Part shown: in pieces, positions 17,876 through 28,056 of the stretch
How the letters are laid out: each line of letters starts with the position of its first letter
Position numbering within the stretch: the first letter of the stretch is position 1
Assembly (NCBI RefSeq): GCF_018449515.1
Contig: NZ_JAAVUQ010000033.1
Span: forward strand, 1 to 64,000
Origin: Caballeronia sp. dw_19
GTDB lineage: Bacteria; Pseudomonadota; Gammaproteobacteria; Burkholderiales; Burkholderiaceae
DNA: 64,000 nucleotides
Direction: 5' to 3'
The notes under the pieces: model-generated
What the model saw: only the letters and a program-made list of their open reading frames with translations
The model's database searches: none
What the model was told of the DNA's origin: nothing
Translations under genes and position numbers: made by a program

Positions 17876-18400
17876 ATGTGTAAAATGAGCGGACATCGAC
17901 GTTTTGACTTCAAATCGAAGGTTCATTTGAAGAATCGCCTTTCTTCCCCGCCAGGTCTTGTTTTGCTCGACCAGACCGACCGCGAATTGCTCACCGTTCT
18001 ATCCGAGGACGGCCGGATCGCGATGAGCGAACTCGCGCGCCGGATTGGCTTGTCGGCGCCCAGCACAGCCGAGCGCGTGCGTCAGCTCGAAGCGCGTGGC
18101 GTGATCCAGGGGTTCGCGGTCAGGCTCGACCCGCGTGCGCTTGGGTACACGCTTCAGGCCATCGTTCGAGTCAAGCCACTGCCTGGTCAACTGCACCTGG
18201 TGGAAGAAGCCATCCGACGCATTCCCGAATTCGTCGAATGCGACAAGGTCACTGGCGACGACTGTTTTGTCTGCCGGCTATTTCTCAAGACGATCGAACA
18301 ACTCGACGAGATTCTTTCGAAGGTCGCAGAGCGAGCCGAGACGAGCACGGCGATCATCAAGTCAACGCCGGTCGAACGCCGGTTACCGCCCCTGGATTGA
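17876..18400 (+). CDS. Lrp/AsnC family transcriptional regulator
   Basis: DNA-binding regulator of 174 aa. An N-terminal winged HTH (LTVLSEDGRIAMSELARRIG followed by LSAPSTAERVRQLE, about residues 40-85) is joined to a C-terminal RAM/AsnC ligand domain (about 95-170; TGDDCFVCRLFL). Divergent from the EamA gene with a short intergenic region, so it probably controls the exporter-aldolase pair and itself in response to an amino acid. The first 25 residues are longer than usual; a start near 17927 is possible, as no good Shine-Dalgarno precedes 17876. Confidence 0.88.
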   Translation: MCKMSGHRRFDFKSKVHLKNRLSSPPGLVLLDQTDRELLTVLSEDGRIAMSELARRIGLSAPSTAERVRQLEARGVIQGFAVRLDPRALGYTLQAIVRVKPLPGQLHLVEEAIRRIPEFVECDKVTGDDCFVCRLFLKTIEQLDEILSKVAERAETSTAIIKSTPVERRLPPLD

Positions 18401-18661
18401 ACCACGCGTCCGGACGTTCAACCTTGGCGACGTCACCGCGTCCTGCGGACAATCGAGCAGCAACGAAGCGGCCGGCCTCAGCGGGCTATCGCGGCGAGTC
18501 ACTACGTTGATTGCGATAGGCGGCGGCAGGTAGACTATAGGCAACACGGCGATGCCCTGGGCCCCCCGGTGAGCCAGACCGGTGACACCTTTTTGGCCAT
18601 CTTGATGAGCCATCGTCATCATCCAGGCTATCAACGGCATTGTTATAGAGGACACCAGTCG

Positions 18662-19042
18662 ATGAACTTGCCCCCCGTCGAAACCGAGCCGGTGATCGAA
18701 GGCTTAAGCGCCATCACGTTGTCCACTCGCGACATGCGGAGCGCCGTGCGTTTTTACAAGGCGCTCGGTTTCCCGCTCTTGCATGGCGGCGAAAACGAAC
18801 CGTTTACTTCATTCGCAGCGGGCGTGTCGTTTCTCAATCTGACAGTGGAGATGCACGGTCCAATCAACTGGTGGGGTCGGGTGATCATCTATGTGTCAGA
18901 CGTCGATGCAATGTACCGCAAGGCGCTGGCAGCCGGGTTCCCACCGGCGTTCACCCCGCGCGATGCGCCTTGGAACGAACGCTATTTCCATGTCATGGAC
19001 CCCGACGGGCACGAAATCAGCTTCGCGCGGCCATTGAGCTGA
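18662..19042 (+). CDS. VOC-family (glyoxalase/bleomycin-resistance) protein
   Basis: Small protein of 126 aa with one vicinal-oxygen-chelate module: ITLSTRDMRSAVRFYKALGF at residues 20-39 and the terminal strand MDPDGHEISFARPL. The first metal-ligand position, usually His in the opening strand, appears to be a non-ligand residue, so it may bind ligand without a classic metal centre. Start ATG 18662 with GAGG about 12 nt upstream; the open frame extends to 18569 without support. Stand-alone; function unknown. Confidence 0.8.
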   Translation: MNLPPVETEPVIEGLSAITLSTRDMRSAVRFYKALGFPLLHGGENEPFTSFAAGVSFLNLTVEMHGPINWWGRVIIYVSDVDAMYRKALAAGFPPAFTPRDAPWNERYFHVMDPDGHEISFARPLS

Positions 19043-19381
19043 GCGCGCGATGGGGCAACAACATTGACCGTTTGATGTGGTGCGCGCGGGGATCATGGCT
19101 CCCAATTCACCATCACCCCGTCAGCGCCCGGCTCATGCTGGACCGATCTGCGAGAGACGGTCGGTTTTCTCGTTAGGGAACCTTGTCGTGTTCTTCGACG
19201 GCAATACGTATCTGGGCGATTCGCGCCTGTTGACGATCGGGAGCAAGCGCCCCGGAAGGGACAGTCGGTCTCAGCAAGAACGGACGCTCAAAGGGTCACA
19301 CAGGCTTAACGTTCCAGACATGCGTTCCTGCGGTCGAGTGTGAGGTAGGGCCGATGGGTGACGGGTGCATTTCAAGAGGTC
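19043..19381. other. Gene-free stretch
   Basis: About 340 bp between the VOC gene and the DUF1016 pseudogene. I see no credible coding frame, terminator or repeat in it. Confidence 0.5.
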
Positions 19382-20718
19382 TCACAACGGTCGAGTAAGC
19401 TCCGCCAAAAACGCGGCACCGATCTCAGCAGCCCTTCGTGAGCTTTCGGGGTCTACGTCCAGGCCATGCGCGGCCTCGTTCATGACCCGGAGGGATTCAA
19501 GAAACCGTTCTGTACCGGCCGGTGCAAGACCACGTTCGTGAAGAGCACGCAGCATATTGTCGATGCCGATTGGCTTCGCCGGCAGAAGGCCATGCTCGGA
19601 CATGGTATCCCGCAAAGCTCGCTCGATCTCGATTCGCAACTTGACAACGGATATGAGCGGGAATTCGCGTGCGAGCTCCTCGACGGTCGGTAACGTCGTT
19701 TGATACTGCGCCGGCAGCGCTGGTGAGAGACGGTATTGAGCGACGCCCATCGGCTTGCTGGAGTCGCGCAAGGCATATTCGACGATTATCTCGTTACGGC
19801 CTTTGCAAAGAATAATACCAATGGTCGGCTGATCGTCCTTGTGCTTAAGCTGGTCATCGATAGCGGATAGATAGAAGTTCATTTTGCCGGCGAATTCAGG
19901 TTTGAATTCCTCAATCTTCAGTTCGATCACGACAAAGCAACGCAGTCGTAGATGGTAGAAGAGCAGATCCACGTAATAGTCCTGGCCGCCGACTTCAAGA
20001 TGGTACTGGCTACCGACGAACGCGAAGCCTTTGCGAGTTCGAGGATAAGCGAGCGCAGATGGTCGATCAAACCGCGTTCGAGATCGCGCTCCAACATATC
20101 CGGGCCAAGCGCCAGGAAGTCGAAGGTATAGGGGTCCTTGAGGAGCTGCTGAGCAAGCTCGGACTGTCCAGCCGGCAACGTCCGCGAAAAGTTCGTCAGC
20201 GCGCTGCCTTGACGGGCGAACAAGTCGCCCTCGATTTGATGGACAAGAACGGCACGACTCCAGCCATGCTCAATGGCTTGCTCTGCGTACCATGCACGCT
20301 TCTCGGTTGCCTTGACGGTATCAAGAAGGCTTACGTTGTGCCCCCAAGGCAATTGTGCAACGACCCGTTGCACAAATTCGGCGTCCGTCCAGGCTGCAGC
20401 AAAGGCGCGCATATATTTCAGGTTTCGGGCCGAAAGTCCGGTCATTTCCGGAAAAATCCGGCGTAGATCATCCGCGAGCCGGTCGATGACTTTGGCGCCC
20501 CATCCTTCGCGCTGCTGCCGAGCCAAAATATCGCGCCCGATGCCCCAATAAAGCAGGATCAGCTCGTGATTAACCGCCAGGCTGGCACGGTGACGCGCCT
20601 CGCTGATTCTCCGCTTCAGCTCCACGACGAAGGCGGAATAGCTATTGGCATCGATCTCCGTGGCGGGATCGCTGACCTTGCCGCGGCGAGGGGTCGGTTT
20701 GGAAGAAGGGTCATGCAT
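19382..20718 (-). pseudogene. DUF1016/YhcG-type PDDEXK nuclease, frameshifted
   Basis: Two overlapping reading frames together give one full-length DUF1016 protein. The N-terminal part (about residues 1-225) includes the family segments LILLYWGIGRDIL, LSARNLKYMRAFA and LPWGHNVSLLD. The C-terminal nuclease part resumes one frame over with DLLFYHLRLRCFVVIELKIEEF, which holds the PDDEXK catalytic core (the Asp and the E-L-K). The break is near 20033-20036, where restoring a single base joins LEL to GKGFAFVGSQYHLEVGGQDYY. Either a true pseudogene or a one-base assembly error. Start ATG 20718 has GGAG upstream. Intact members are proposed DNA-repair or defence nucleases. Confidence 0.85.
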
Positions 20719-21270
20719 GCTACCTACTCCAGCTGAACAAGGGCCGCCTGGTTCCAAGCGGAGCAGCGCGCAGCTATTGCTATACGGCTGAAGGAATGAT
20801 ACCTGTGATTGTCGACGATCTTGCGTTCCGCGTCGGTTGTCTGCCGATGGCCGCGTTCTGCCTGTCGGCGATCGACGGCACGCAGCCCATAACAGCCCGC
20901 CGACTTTCCGAGTAGAGACGCTCGAAACCTCGCGCTGGACGCACTCACCCGTCCGCCAACATGATGTTCAGTTCAGTTCCTGGCTGAGGATCCTCTAAAG
21001 CATGAACGCGTTTAGCGCGGTAACCATGTGAATAAGCTTAGGCGGAAAGCTTCGTTTGACGAGCATTCCGTAGCGGGTAGGCTTTCGCGCCAACTATCAA
21101 ACCATCTAAGCCGGCATCGACTTAGAGACTAACTGCGCAAAGTCGGTGAGCGCGTCAACCGTGTAGGTACGCAGGGATTCGCACCTGTGCCTGATTGGCA
21201 CGATTTTGGGTGCGGAAACAGAGCAGGTACGCGGGGCCGCGCACCAGAATGAACTTGGACGAGGTAACAG
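20719..21270. other. Gene-poor stretch
   Basis: About 550 bp without a recognisable gene between the DUF1016 pseudogene and the transposase-domain ORF. Codon structure is poor in all frames, in keeping with decayed accessory DNA. No clear terminal inverted repeat was found. Confidence 0.45.
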
Positions 21271-21747
21271 ATGAAGGTGTTCGACGATTTGACAGATAAA
21301 GAGTGGGAGCTGATCCAAAAATTGTTCGACGGGGAGCTTGCTTCGAGCAGTCGACGCGGTCGGCCGCGAGTGGAAGCGCGCACCGTCGTCAACGCCGTGC
21401 TTTGGGTTGTGGCGTCAGGGGGAACTTGGGCCAAGTTGCCTGGCCGGTATACGTCGCCGAAGACCTGTCGCCGCCGCTTCGAGAAGTGGCAGGCCGATGG
21501 CACGTTCGCTGAAATAGTCAGGCGACTCGGGACAAGTGGTCGTGAAATTTCGCTGCCAGGCAAGATTCGCGTCACGTCTGCAAAGCCTCTGACACAGTCG
21601 TTAAGCGATCGCTCGCGCGGCGCGTTCTGGACCGATCCAGCATCGCGGCGCACTGGCCTAACGGCGCAGTATCGCCACTCCGATTGTCCCCAACCACCCA
21701 GAGAGCTCGACGCCCTGACGCGCGAGCGAATGATACAAATCACGTAA
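21271..21747 (+). mobile_element. IS5-type transposase N-terminal domain (DUF4096), probable remnant
   Basis: ORF of 158 aa whose first 90 residues match the DUF4096 N-terminal domain of IS5-group transposases (LTDKEWELIQKLFD, RGRPRVEARTVVNAVLWV, GGTWAKLPGRY, CRRRFEKWQADG). The catalytic DDE domain does not follow; the last 65 residues show no similarity I recognise. It may be a truncated insertion sequence or one of the solitary DUF4096 proteins found in Burkholderiaceae. No flanking inverted repeats were identified. Confidence 0.7.
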
Positions 21748-22409
21748 GACGTCGAGCCTGGCGACGTCGGGTGCACTGCTGCTCCCGATTGTCTAAGATC
21801 TGGACGCCAGTGTTGACTGACCGGTTTTGACCGGCTACTCGGTACTTGTCAAGGATTGTAGGACGCCCGCCTTCTATTGCCGAACGCCTCTTTTGTGAGT
21901 TAAAACAGTCACCGACTGAAGCGATGGCCATGACAGGCGTCGTGGTTTTATCAGCAGAGTGAATGCCTCGTCCCACTTCAATGTCCGACGCAACTCGGAT
22001 ACGGTGGTTGTTCCCCGGGTACGATCGAGCAAAGCTTCAAAGGCATGAGACCTTTCATCCTTCCGGCCCACATGTTCACGTCGATATCCATCGGAGTCGG
22101 CATTGCATCGCCTCTCCGAGACCATTGCAAAGTATAGAAATCCTTTTCTCCTTTGACAACGGCAATCATTGCGGTCTCACTGTGTCCGGCACTCGCAATA
22201 GCGCGGACGGTCTGGTTCCTCGAACTTGTACAAACAGCTGGCTTAAAGTTGGTTGTACTGAGTTGATATGCATGACCAGACAGCGGAATTCCTAGATCGA
22301 TGAGAAATGAAGGATACCTGAATTTATAAACCTGCATCGGATATCGATGGAGAGAAGCTCGCCTGACGCGAGCTTCGATCGAACGAAATCGGTCTGACCC
22401 GATTCGGTG
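21748..22409. other. Decayed gene-free stretch
   Basis: About 660 bp with short reading frames only. A 7-8 bp direct repeat TGACCGG/TGACCGG sits near 21818-21834. A minus-strand reading frame (21978-22337) is open for 119 codons but resembles nothing I know. Confidence 0.4.
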
Positions 22410-22569
22410 TTAACGCGGCGCATAGGGATTCGGCGGCGTCACCGACAGGATGATCTCGGTTTGCTTGTCGGACTCGTTCCGATATCGATGGGCCAGACGC
22501 CCATCGAAGGAAACGCTCTCGCCACCGACCACGGTATAGTCGAAGCGTAGCGCGAATTCCAAACCAAAC
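22410..22569 (-). pseudogene. C-terminal remnant of a cupin-domain (XRE-cupin) regulator
   Basis: The minus strand ending at a TAA at 22410-22412 encodes EFALRFDYTVVGGESVSFDG, then RLAHRYRNESDKQTEII and LSVTPPNPYAPR. This is the typical last part of a cupin domain as found at the C-terminus of XRE-cupin regulators (GDSVSFDA-x-HRYRN-x-TPP). The HTH part and most of the cupin are missing, so it is a truncated fossil. It lies directly downstream of the MipA gene. Confidence 0.6.
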
Positions 22570-22592
22570 CACAACAACCGCCAAGGGCCAAC

Positions 22593-23420
22593 TCACTCGA
22601 ACCGATAATTCACTGCAGCGAGAAAATTCAATTCAGTTCGTTGCTCGGTGATTGGGCTATGCCCTGCGTTGTGCTCCAACCGCCCCGCCGTAAGCGAGAC
22701 CGAACCCGTCCATTTCTTCGAAAAATCGTAGCTGACGTAGGTGTTGAGGTGAACGTCCCGGATGCCCGAACTCGTGTCATAGACCGGCAAACCAGAAGCA
22801 GTGCTTTGACTGGCGGAAACGCCGAACAGTGTCCGGTTATAGACGGCATTAGCCCACGTCACGCCGGGCCCGACCGACACCAGCAGCTTCGAAGTAAGCG
22901 GCATATTCGCCACCAGATCGCCACTGACGAGCAAACCCTGCCCTGTCCCCGCGATGTCCTGATAAGCCGCGACCGAGCCCATCAACAGCGACACCGAATA
23001 ATCCGCGAACACTTTCAGCTTGGGTCCGTAATGCACATTACCCAGGCCGTGGAGATGCGGATCGTCGGACTCGTTACGCGATTGAAAATCGAAGCTGATT
23101 GCCGTGCCGAAGTGATAAGCCGGGCCTTTCAGGAGATTGATGCCGAGCACATCGAGGCCTTGCGAGAAGATCCGGTCGTCGTAGGAAATATCGAGCGACG
23201 GCAGCGGCAGCACCTGGAACGCACGGGAACCGGGGTATTTCGGCGACACCATCAACGCGGGGCCGATCGAAACCTTCCATAGACCGGCGGCAGCGACGCT
23301 TGCGTCGGGGGAAGCGCCGGCATCCGCCGCAGTGCCTGGCTCGTCCGCAACGGCGGCGTTCGTCAGCCAGACGCAAGTGAATGAGGCTACGGTGCAACGG
23401 CAAAAATCGGCAAACTTCAC
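22593..23420 (-). CDS. MipA/OmpV-family outer-membrane protein
   Basis: Predicted outer-membrane beta-barrel of 275 aa. Family hallmarks are GPALMVSPKYPGSRAF near the N-terminus, the amphipathic strands through the middle, and a C-terminal AAVNYRFE ending in an aromatic-containing barrel signature. GTG start at 23420 chosen because AGGGAA precedes it by about 8 nt and it begins a signal peptide (VKFADFCRCTVASFTCVWLT, ending AVA-D). It is last in the two-component/FecR operon, 156 nt after the DUF4136 gene. MipA proteins scaffold murein enzymes in E. coli; here an envelope-remodelling output is inferred. Confidence 0.87.
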   Translation of the reverse strand: MKFADFCRCTVASFTCVWLTNAAVADEPGTAADAGASPDASVAAAGLWKVSIGPALMVSPKYPGSRAFQVLPLPSLDISYDDRIFSQGLDVLGINLLKGPAYHFGTAISFDFQSRNESDDPHLHGLGNVHYGPKLKVFADYSVSLLMGSVAAYQDIAGTGQGLLVSGDLVANMPLTSKLLVSVGPGVTWANAVYNRTLFGVSASQSTASGLPVYDTSSGIRDVHLNTYVSYDFSKKWTGSVSLTAGRLEHNAGHSPITEQRTELNFLAAVNYRFE

Positions 23421-23576
23421 TGCGGGTTCCCTGGCATATCGAGTCCTTCGGACCCGTGTGGACTGAACGTCTTCAGCGGCTTGGGCGTCGCCTGCAATGC
23501 TCGCCGCTTCGTTCAGGCGCAAGAATACGCCAATCTCCGCGCACCAATCTCCCGCACGCTGATCTTCCGTTAGCCG

Positions 23577-24158
23577 CTAATCACAATGCGCGACTTCGCG
23601 CCGCTCGGCATTGTGCATGGGAAAGTCCGCGAACGCACAATTCATGAGACTGCGCAGCGCCGCCCCGCCGGCCGGGTCGCGATCCGCATGGGTCGCGCTC
23701 ACCTGATAACTCAGCGCTCCGCTCGACCGCTGGACAAACTGGACAGTCAGCGCATGAACATAGTGTTTGCGTCCAAACCACTCCTTCTGCGGCACGACGT
23801 CATCGCATGCGCTTTCGGGCGCGCCAGTGCACTCGGCGCGCACGCGCACGGCTTGCGGACGCGTTGCATAAGCCAGCTTGACGAGGTAGTCCGCGCTGTT
23901 CGGCGGCGCCTGCCGCAAGCCCTTCGCGGCCAGTACGTCATCAAGCCAGCGCGCCGACGCGGCAGAGGCCGCACCGTCGCCCTGAGGCTCGACATTCGAT
24001 GATTGCAGCGCATAGGTCTTGACGCCCGCCGTCGCGAAATCTCCCCCAGATGCACTGTAGGCACTGATCCTCACCGGCGGCTCGCTGGCGCAACCGCCCA
24101 GGAGCGCGAGAAGGAAAATGGCGCTTGCCATCGATCGTATGTTCACTTCGTTCCCCAA
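23577..24158 (-). CDS. DUF4136-like lipoprotein
   Basis: Lipoprotein of 193 aa: signal segment ASAIFLLALLGGC with a lipobox (LGG-C at about residue 23). The mature part contains a DUF4136-like pattern (TYALQSSN near the start and SADYLVKLAYATRP). Only 7 nt separate it from the upstream kinase gene, so it is co-transcribed with the CHASE2 sensor. Its anchor suggests periplasmic outer-membrane localisation, perhaps as part of the sensed or regulated structure. Confidence 0.78.
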   Translation of the reverse strand: MGNEVNIRSMASAIFLLALLGGCASEPPVRISAYSASGGDFATAGVKTYALQSSNVEPQGDGAASAASARWLDDVLAAKGLRQAPPNSADYLVKLAYATRPQAVRVRAECTGAPESACDDVVPQKEWFGRKHYVHALTVQFVQRSSGALSYQVSATHADRDPAGGAALRSLMNCAFADFPMHNAERREVAHCD

Positions 24159-24165
24159 AAAACGT

Positions 24166-26616
24166 TTATTGCTTCTGCGCAGCGGATTGTTCGTCGCCCG
24201 CTTCGCGTGGTTCGATTGTCTGTGAGCTCAAGGTGATCGTCACCGTCGTCCCCCGATCCGGCGCGCTTTGAATCGCGATCTCTCCCGCGTGGCGGCTGAC
24301 CACCGTTTTGACGAACGCCATCCCCAGCCCGGTTCCGTCGCTCGGCGGCTGGCCATCGAGATGAAAGCGCCGGAAGCGCTCGAACAAATGCGCCTGCTGC
24401 TCAAGCGCAATGCCGTAACCCGCGTCCCGCACCATACACACGATCGCGCCCGGCAGCTCCGTGACGATGCAGTCGACGCACGTGCCAGGCGGGCTGTATT
24501 TCACCGCGTTGCTGAGCAGATTGATGAGTGCGCGCGTCATCAACGACCGGTCCGCCAAAACCCAGAAGGCCTGCCCTTTGCTCTCGCAACGTACCTCGAT
24601 GTCCTTCGCGTTCGCGAGCGGCCAGATTTCGTCGCTGGCGTCGATCGCGAGTTCATGCAGGTTCAGCAGTTCGAGGCTGTAGTGCTGCGACTCGGCGCGG
24701 GCAAGCTGCACGAAATCATCGGCCAGTGCGAGCGTGCGCCGCGCGTAGCGTTCGACGCGCTCCATTAACTCCATCGCCGGCTTCGAGTCGATGTGCGGCC
24801 GCTCGGTGTCGAGCAACGCAAGAATGGACGCCTGCGGCGAGCGCATGTCGTGCGACAGCAGATGCAGCATGTCGTCGCGCTGACGCTCGGAAGCGTGCAG
24901 CGCGGTGATATCGACCCAGCTCGCGATCCACCCGAGCGACTCACCCGTGCTGGTCGTGCAGGGCGCATACCGCAGCATGTGATCGCGGCCGTAGCGGTCG
25001 CGCACTTCAATGCCGTGCATCATCACGGCGGTGTGACGCTCGACGCGCGGGTCGAGCATCGCCGGCCATTGCATGCCAGTCGGCAGCGCGCCGCTGCTGT
25101 CTTCATCGACGAGACGCACGAAATGGAACTCGCCGAAGAGCTGCGTGATCGACAGGTCAGTGAACTGCAACGGACCAAAATGCAGCCGTGCGGGATCATT
25201 GACCATCAGGATGCGGCCGTCGCGATCGCAGACCATGATCGGCTCGGGCAAGCTGTTCAGGCTGTCCCAGATGAACTGCCGCATATTGCGCTGGCGCTGC
25301 ACGGCCTGGCGCGTGAGGGCGATCAGGCGCTCGAGCACGTCGCCCGCCGTGCCCTGCGGTTTGGGTTGGAGATCGGCCAGCAGATTCGGCTCGGCGGCAA
25401 GCAGACGCAGTTCCTGTCCGAGATACGACATCGCGACTTCGAGACGCCGCCAGCTCCACAGCAAATAGATCAGCGCCAGGCCACCGAGCGCCGGCACCGG
25501 CGAGAGCCAGCGCGAGCGCAGATACACCATGCAGGCACTCGCAATCAGGCTCGCGCAGGCTAGTGCGATCGTCAGCATGAGCGACTGCAACGGCGACACC
25601 ACCAGCAGGCCCGCAAGCAAGATGCCGACCGGCACGAGACTCGCCCAGCCGGCCGCCTTGTCGCCTATCGGTTCAATGGCGCGACCGTCGAACAACGCGT
25701 CGAGGATGGTCGCGTAGATATCAACACCCGGCAGTTCGCCCACTTCGCCCGAGATCGGCGTGGCAAAGCGGTCGCGCAGGCCGGCCGCCGTTGCGCCGAC
25801 CAGCACGATCTTGCCCGCGAAGAATTCAGGCGGGACCTCGCCCTGCATCGCGGCCGCGAACGACACCCGCGGATAATCCAGCGACGTGCGCGAAAACGGA
25901 ATCATCATCCGGTGCGCGCGCTTCAGGTCGCCCGCGCCCGCCGGTCCCGACGCAGCGAACTGGGCGTCCACAGCAGATCGTCCAGTCCCGGGCAACACGG
26001 CGTCCGGCCCCCGCAACGCCTGATACACCGGTACCGTGATGCTCGGCCACCAATCCTTGCCGCTGCCTTCGAACAGCGAGACGCTGCGCACGATACCGTC
26101 GTGATTCACTTCCAGATCGATATGGCCCATGCCCGCCGCCGCCTCGCGCAGCACCGGAACGGGTTCGACCGCGGCGGGCTCGTTCTGGTTGACGGGCAAC
26201 TGGTCGACGAGCAGCGGCAGATAGGTCGGCACATGTTTCATTGCCTCGGCGAAGGCGGCGTCGCCGGGAGAGGGTTCGGTGAACAGCACGTCATACGCGA
26301 CGCTCGCCGGTTTCGCCTTCGCGAGTTGCGTCAACAGCGCCGCGTGGGTCTCGCGCGGCCACGGCCAGCGCCCGAGTTCCGCAATGCTCTCGTCGTCGAT
26401 CGCGACAATCACAATGCCGCCCGACGGATGGCTCGCCGCGTGCAACAACAGTTGGTCGTAGAACAGGAAACTGGCGCGTTCCGTCAGCGGGCTCGCCACG
26501 CCGAAGAGCACTGCGGCCACGCCCACCACGCCGATCAGCGTCCATTCCAGGAAGAAGCGCTTGCCGATCGACGGCCCCGCCCAGCGCCGGTTGTGGAAGG
26601 GGAAGCGCCGTGGCAT
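24166..26616 (-). CDS. CHASE2-domain sensor histidine kinase
   Basis: Membrane sensor kinase of 816 aa. Order: transmembrane helix near residues 25-45; periplasmic CHASE2 domain (about 50-330, with IVIVAIDDESIAELGRWPWP and GKIVLVGATAAGLRDRF); three further membrane helices (about 335-400); PAS domain near 445-560 (PIMVCDRDGRILMVND); HisKA with LLSHDMRSPQ (His about residue 590); HATPase with NLLSNAVKYSPPG, GYGIALEQQ and GTGLGMAF. It is encoded after the FecR-LysM gene with a 9-nt gap. It most likely phosphorylates the co-encoded OmpR-type regulator. Signal unknown. Confidence 0.93.
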   Translation of the reverse strand: MPRRFPFHNRRWAGPSIGKRFFLEWTLIGVVGVAAVLFGVASPLTERASFLFYDQLLLHAASHPSGGIVIVAIDDESIAELGRWPWPRETHAALLTQLAKAKPASVAYDVLFTEPSPGDAAFAEAMKHVPTYLPLLVDQLPVNQNEPAAVEPVPVLREAAAGMGHIDLEVNHDGIVRSVSLFEGSGKDWWPSITVPVYQALRGPDAVLPGTGRSAVDAQFAASGPAGAGDLKRAHRMMIPFSRTSLDYPRVSFAAAMQGEVPPEFFAGKIVLVGATAAGLRDRFATPISGEVGELPGVDIYATILDALFDGRAIEPIGDKAAGWASLVPVGILLAGLLVVSPLQSLMLTIALACASLIASACMVYLRSRWLSPVPALGGLALIYLLWSWRRLEVAMSYLGQELRLLAAEPNLLADLQPKPQGTAGDVLERLIALTRQAVQRQRNMRQFIWDSLNSLPEPIMVCDRDGRILMVNDPARLHFGPLQFTDLSITQLFGEFHFVRLVDEDSSGALPTGMQWPAMLDPRVERHTAVMMHGIEVRDRYGRDHMLRYAPCTTSTGESLGWIASWVDITALHASERQRDDMLHLLSHDMRSPQASILALLDTERPHIDSKPAMELMERVERYARRTLALADDFVQLARAESQHYSLELLNLHELAIDASDEIWPLANAKDIEVRCESKGQAFWVLADRSLMTRALINLLSNAVKYSPPGTCVDCIVTELPGAIVCMVRDAGYGIALEQQAHLFERFRRFHLDGQPPSDGTGLGMAFVKTVVSRHAGEIAIQSAPDRGTTVTITLSSQTIEPREAGDEQSAAQKQ

Positions 26617-26625
26617 GGGTCGCGC

Positions 26626-28056
26626 CTACCGCGTTTGAGTGAACGACCGGATTTCGCTCGGGATCGACAAGAGCCGGCCGTTCTCGAAGGTATCGACAAC
26701 GATCGTCCAGTAGTACTTGCCTGGGCTCAGATGCGCCACCGACATCTCGCCGCCCGACACGTCGAGCAAGTCGATAAGCGGCGCGCTCAGGTCCGCATGA
26801 CTCGACAGGATGAACCGATACCGCGCGCCGTTCGCCTCGCCATCGACATGCCAGCGGAATGCGTAGCCATTACCTTCGATGGGCGTAGCCGCCGCGTTGG
26901 TGGTATCGAGATGACGGCTGAACGTGAACACTTGCGGCAAGCCGTCGATGCCATGCGTATCCGTGGCCGAGACGCGCACGAAATAGTTGCCGTCCGGGAT
27001 GTTGTCGAACGCCGCGTGCAGGCCTGTCGTGCGCTGATCGCGAAGCAGGTCGAGGAAGTCGGCATCGGTCGCGATCTCCGTACGGTACGCGCCGGCGCCG
27101 TCTACCGGCGTCAGGTCGAAGGCGACCTGAGGGGCATTCTGCAACTTGCCCGGATCGGCAATCTCCGGCGGATCAAGCAGCCGCACCGACGCGCCGGCGG
27201 CATCGCCCGTGCGCGTCAGGTTGCCGTAGCCGGCCAGCACGAGCGTCTGCGCACCGCCCTGGATCGGCTGCGGGGCGGACGTACGGTTGGCCGCTCCGTC
27301 AGGCCCCGCTCCATCCACGCCGATCTTGCCCGCCAGCACCTCGACGGTGGTCGCATCCTGCGTCGCCAGGTAATTCACCCGGAAACGTGTGCCGCGCACG
27401 CCTGCCACCACCGACGGCGTAATGACCCGGAACGAATCGCGTGGATTCTTGAACGGCGTGACGTCGGTCGCGACCTCGCCTTGCTTCAGGTCGAACTGCC
27501 GGTCGACCGCGCCGGTCAGCAGCGTGGTCCGCAATCGTCCGATCCGGATCTGACTGCTCGACGGCAGGACGACATGCGAGCCGTCGGGTAGCAGCATGGA
27601 AACAAACGCGTCGCGGCCGGTGCTGATTTCGTCGCCTTCCATCAGCAACGTCCCCGCGCTCACCGGCATGGGTGGCGCGCCCGCGGTGCCGAGCTTATCG
27701 ACACTGCCGCGCACCGCCACCACTCGGGCCGTCAGCAGTGTCTGCCTAAGGCGCGAAGTGGGCATCGAGAGATGGGCGTTGACCTGCAGGCGCCGCGGGT
27801 TCGCCACGTGATTGATGGCGCGCAACAACCGCCAGTCGGCAGGACTCTGCATGTAGCGGTCCGCCAGCGTGTAAAGCGAATCGTCCGCGCGCACCACATA
27901 GGGCGTCATGTCCTGCTGCGGCACGCGTTTAGCGTAGGCCGGCTGGATCGAACAGACAGTGACCATGACACCGGCCACCGCCATTGCAGCGTCCAGCCTC
28001 GAGCGCAGACGCTGATGCGCCACCCGGCCCCGCCTGTTTTTATTGATCCCGTTCAC
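26626..28056 (-). CDS. FecR-domain protein with LysM module
   Basis: Periplasmic protein of 476 aa. After a signal or anchor segment (residues about 20-42) comes a LysM peptidoglycan-binding motif (YVVRADDSLYTLADRYMQ, residues 53-95), then a FecR domain (about 110-240; GDEISTGRDAFVSMLLPDGS and VRGTRFRVNY) and two fibronectin-like repeats toward the C-terminus. It overlaps the response-regulator gene by 4 nt. Its partners in other bacteria are the same CHASE2 kinase and response regulator, so it is likely the cell-wall-facing sensing arm. There is no sigma factor or TonB receptor here, unlike classical FecR. Confidence 0.88.
   Translation of the reverse strand: MNGINKNRRGRVAHQRLRSRLDAAMAVAGVMVTVCSIQPAYAKRVPQQDMTPYVVRADDSLYTLADRYMQSPADWRLLRAINHVANPRRLQVNAHLSMPTSRLRQTLLTARVVAVRGSVDKLGTAGAPPMPVSAGTLLMEGDEISTGRDAFVSMLLPDGSHVVLPSSSQIRIGRLRTTLLTGAVDRQFDLKQGEVATDVTPFKNPRDSFRVITPSVVAGVRGTRFRVNYLATQDATTVEVLAGKIGVDGAGPDGAANRTSAPQPIQGGAQTLVLAGYGNLTRTGDAAGASVRLLDPPEIADPGKLQNAPQVAFDLTPVDGAGAYRTEIATDADFLDLLRDQRTTGLHAAFDNIPDGNYFVRVSATDTHGIDGLPQVFTFSRHLDTTNAAATPIEGNGYAFRWHVDGEANGARYRFILSSHADLSAPLIDLLDVSGGEMSVAHLSPGKYYWTIVVDTFENGRLLSIPSEIRSFTQTR

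Noticed and set aside
21978..22337. 119-codon frame on the minus strand.
   Set aside because: No family resemblance, no ribosome-binding sequence and it lies in decayed DNA.
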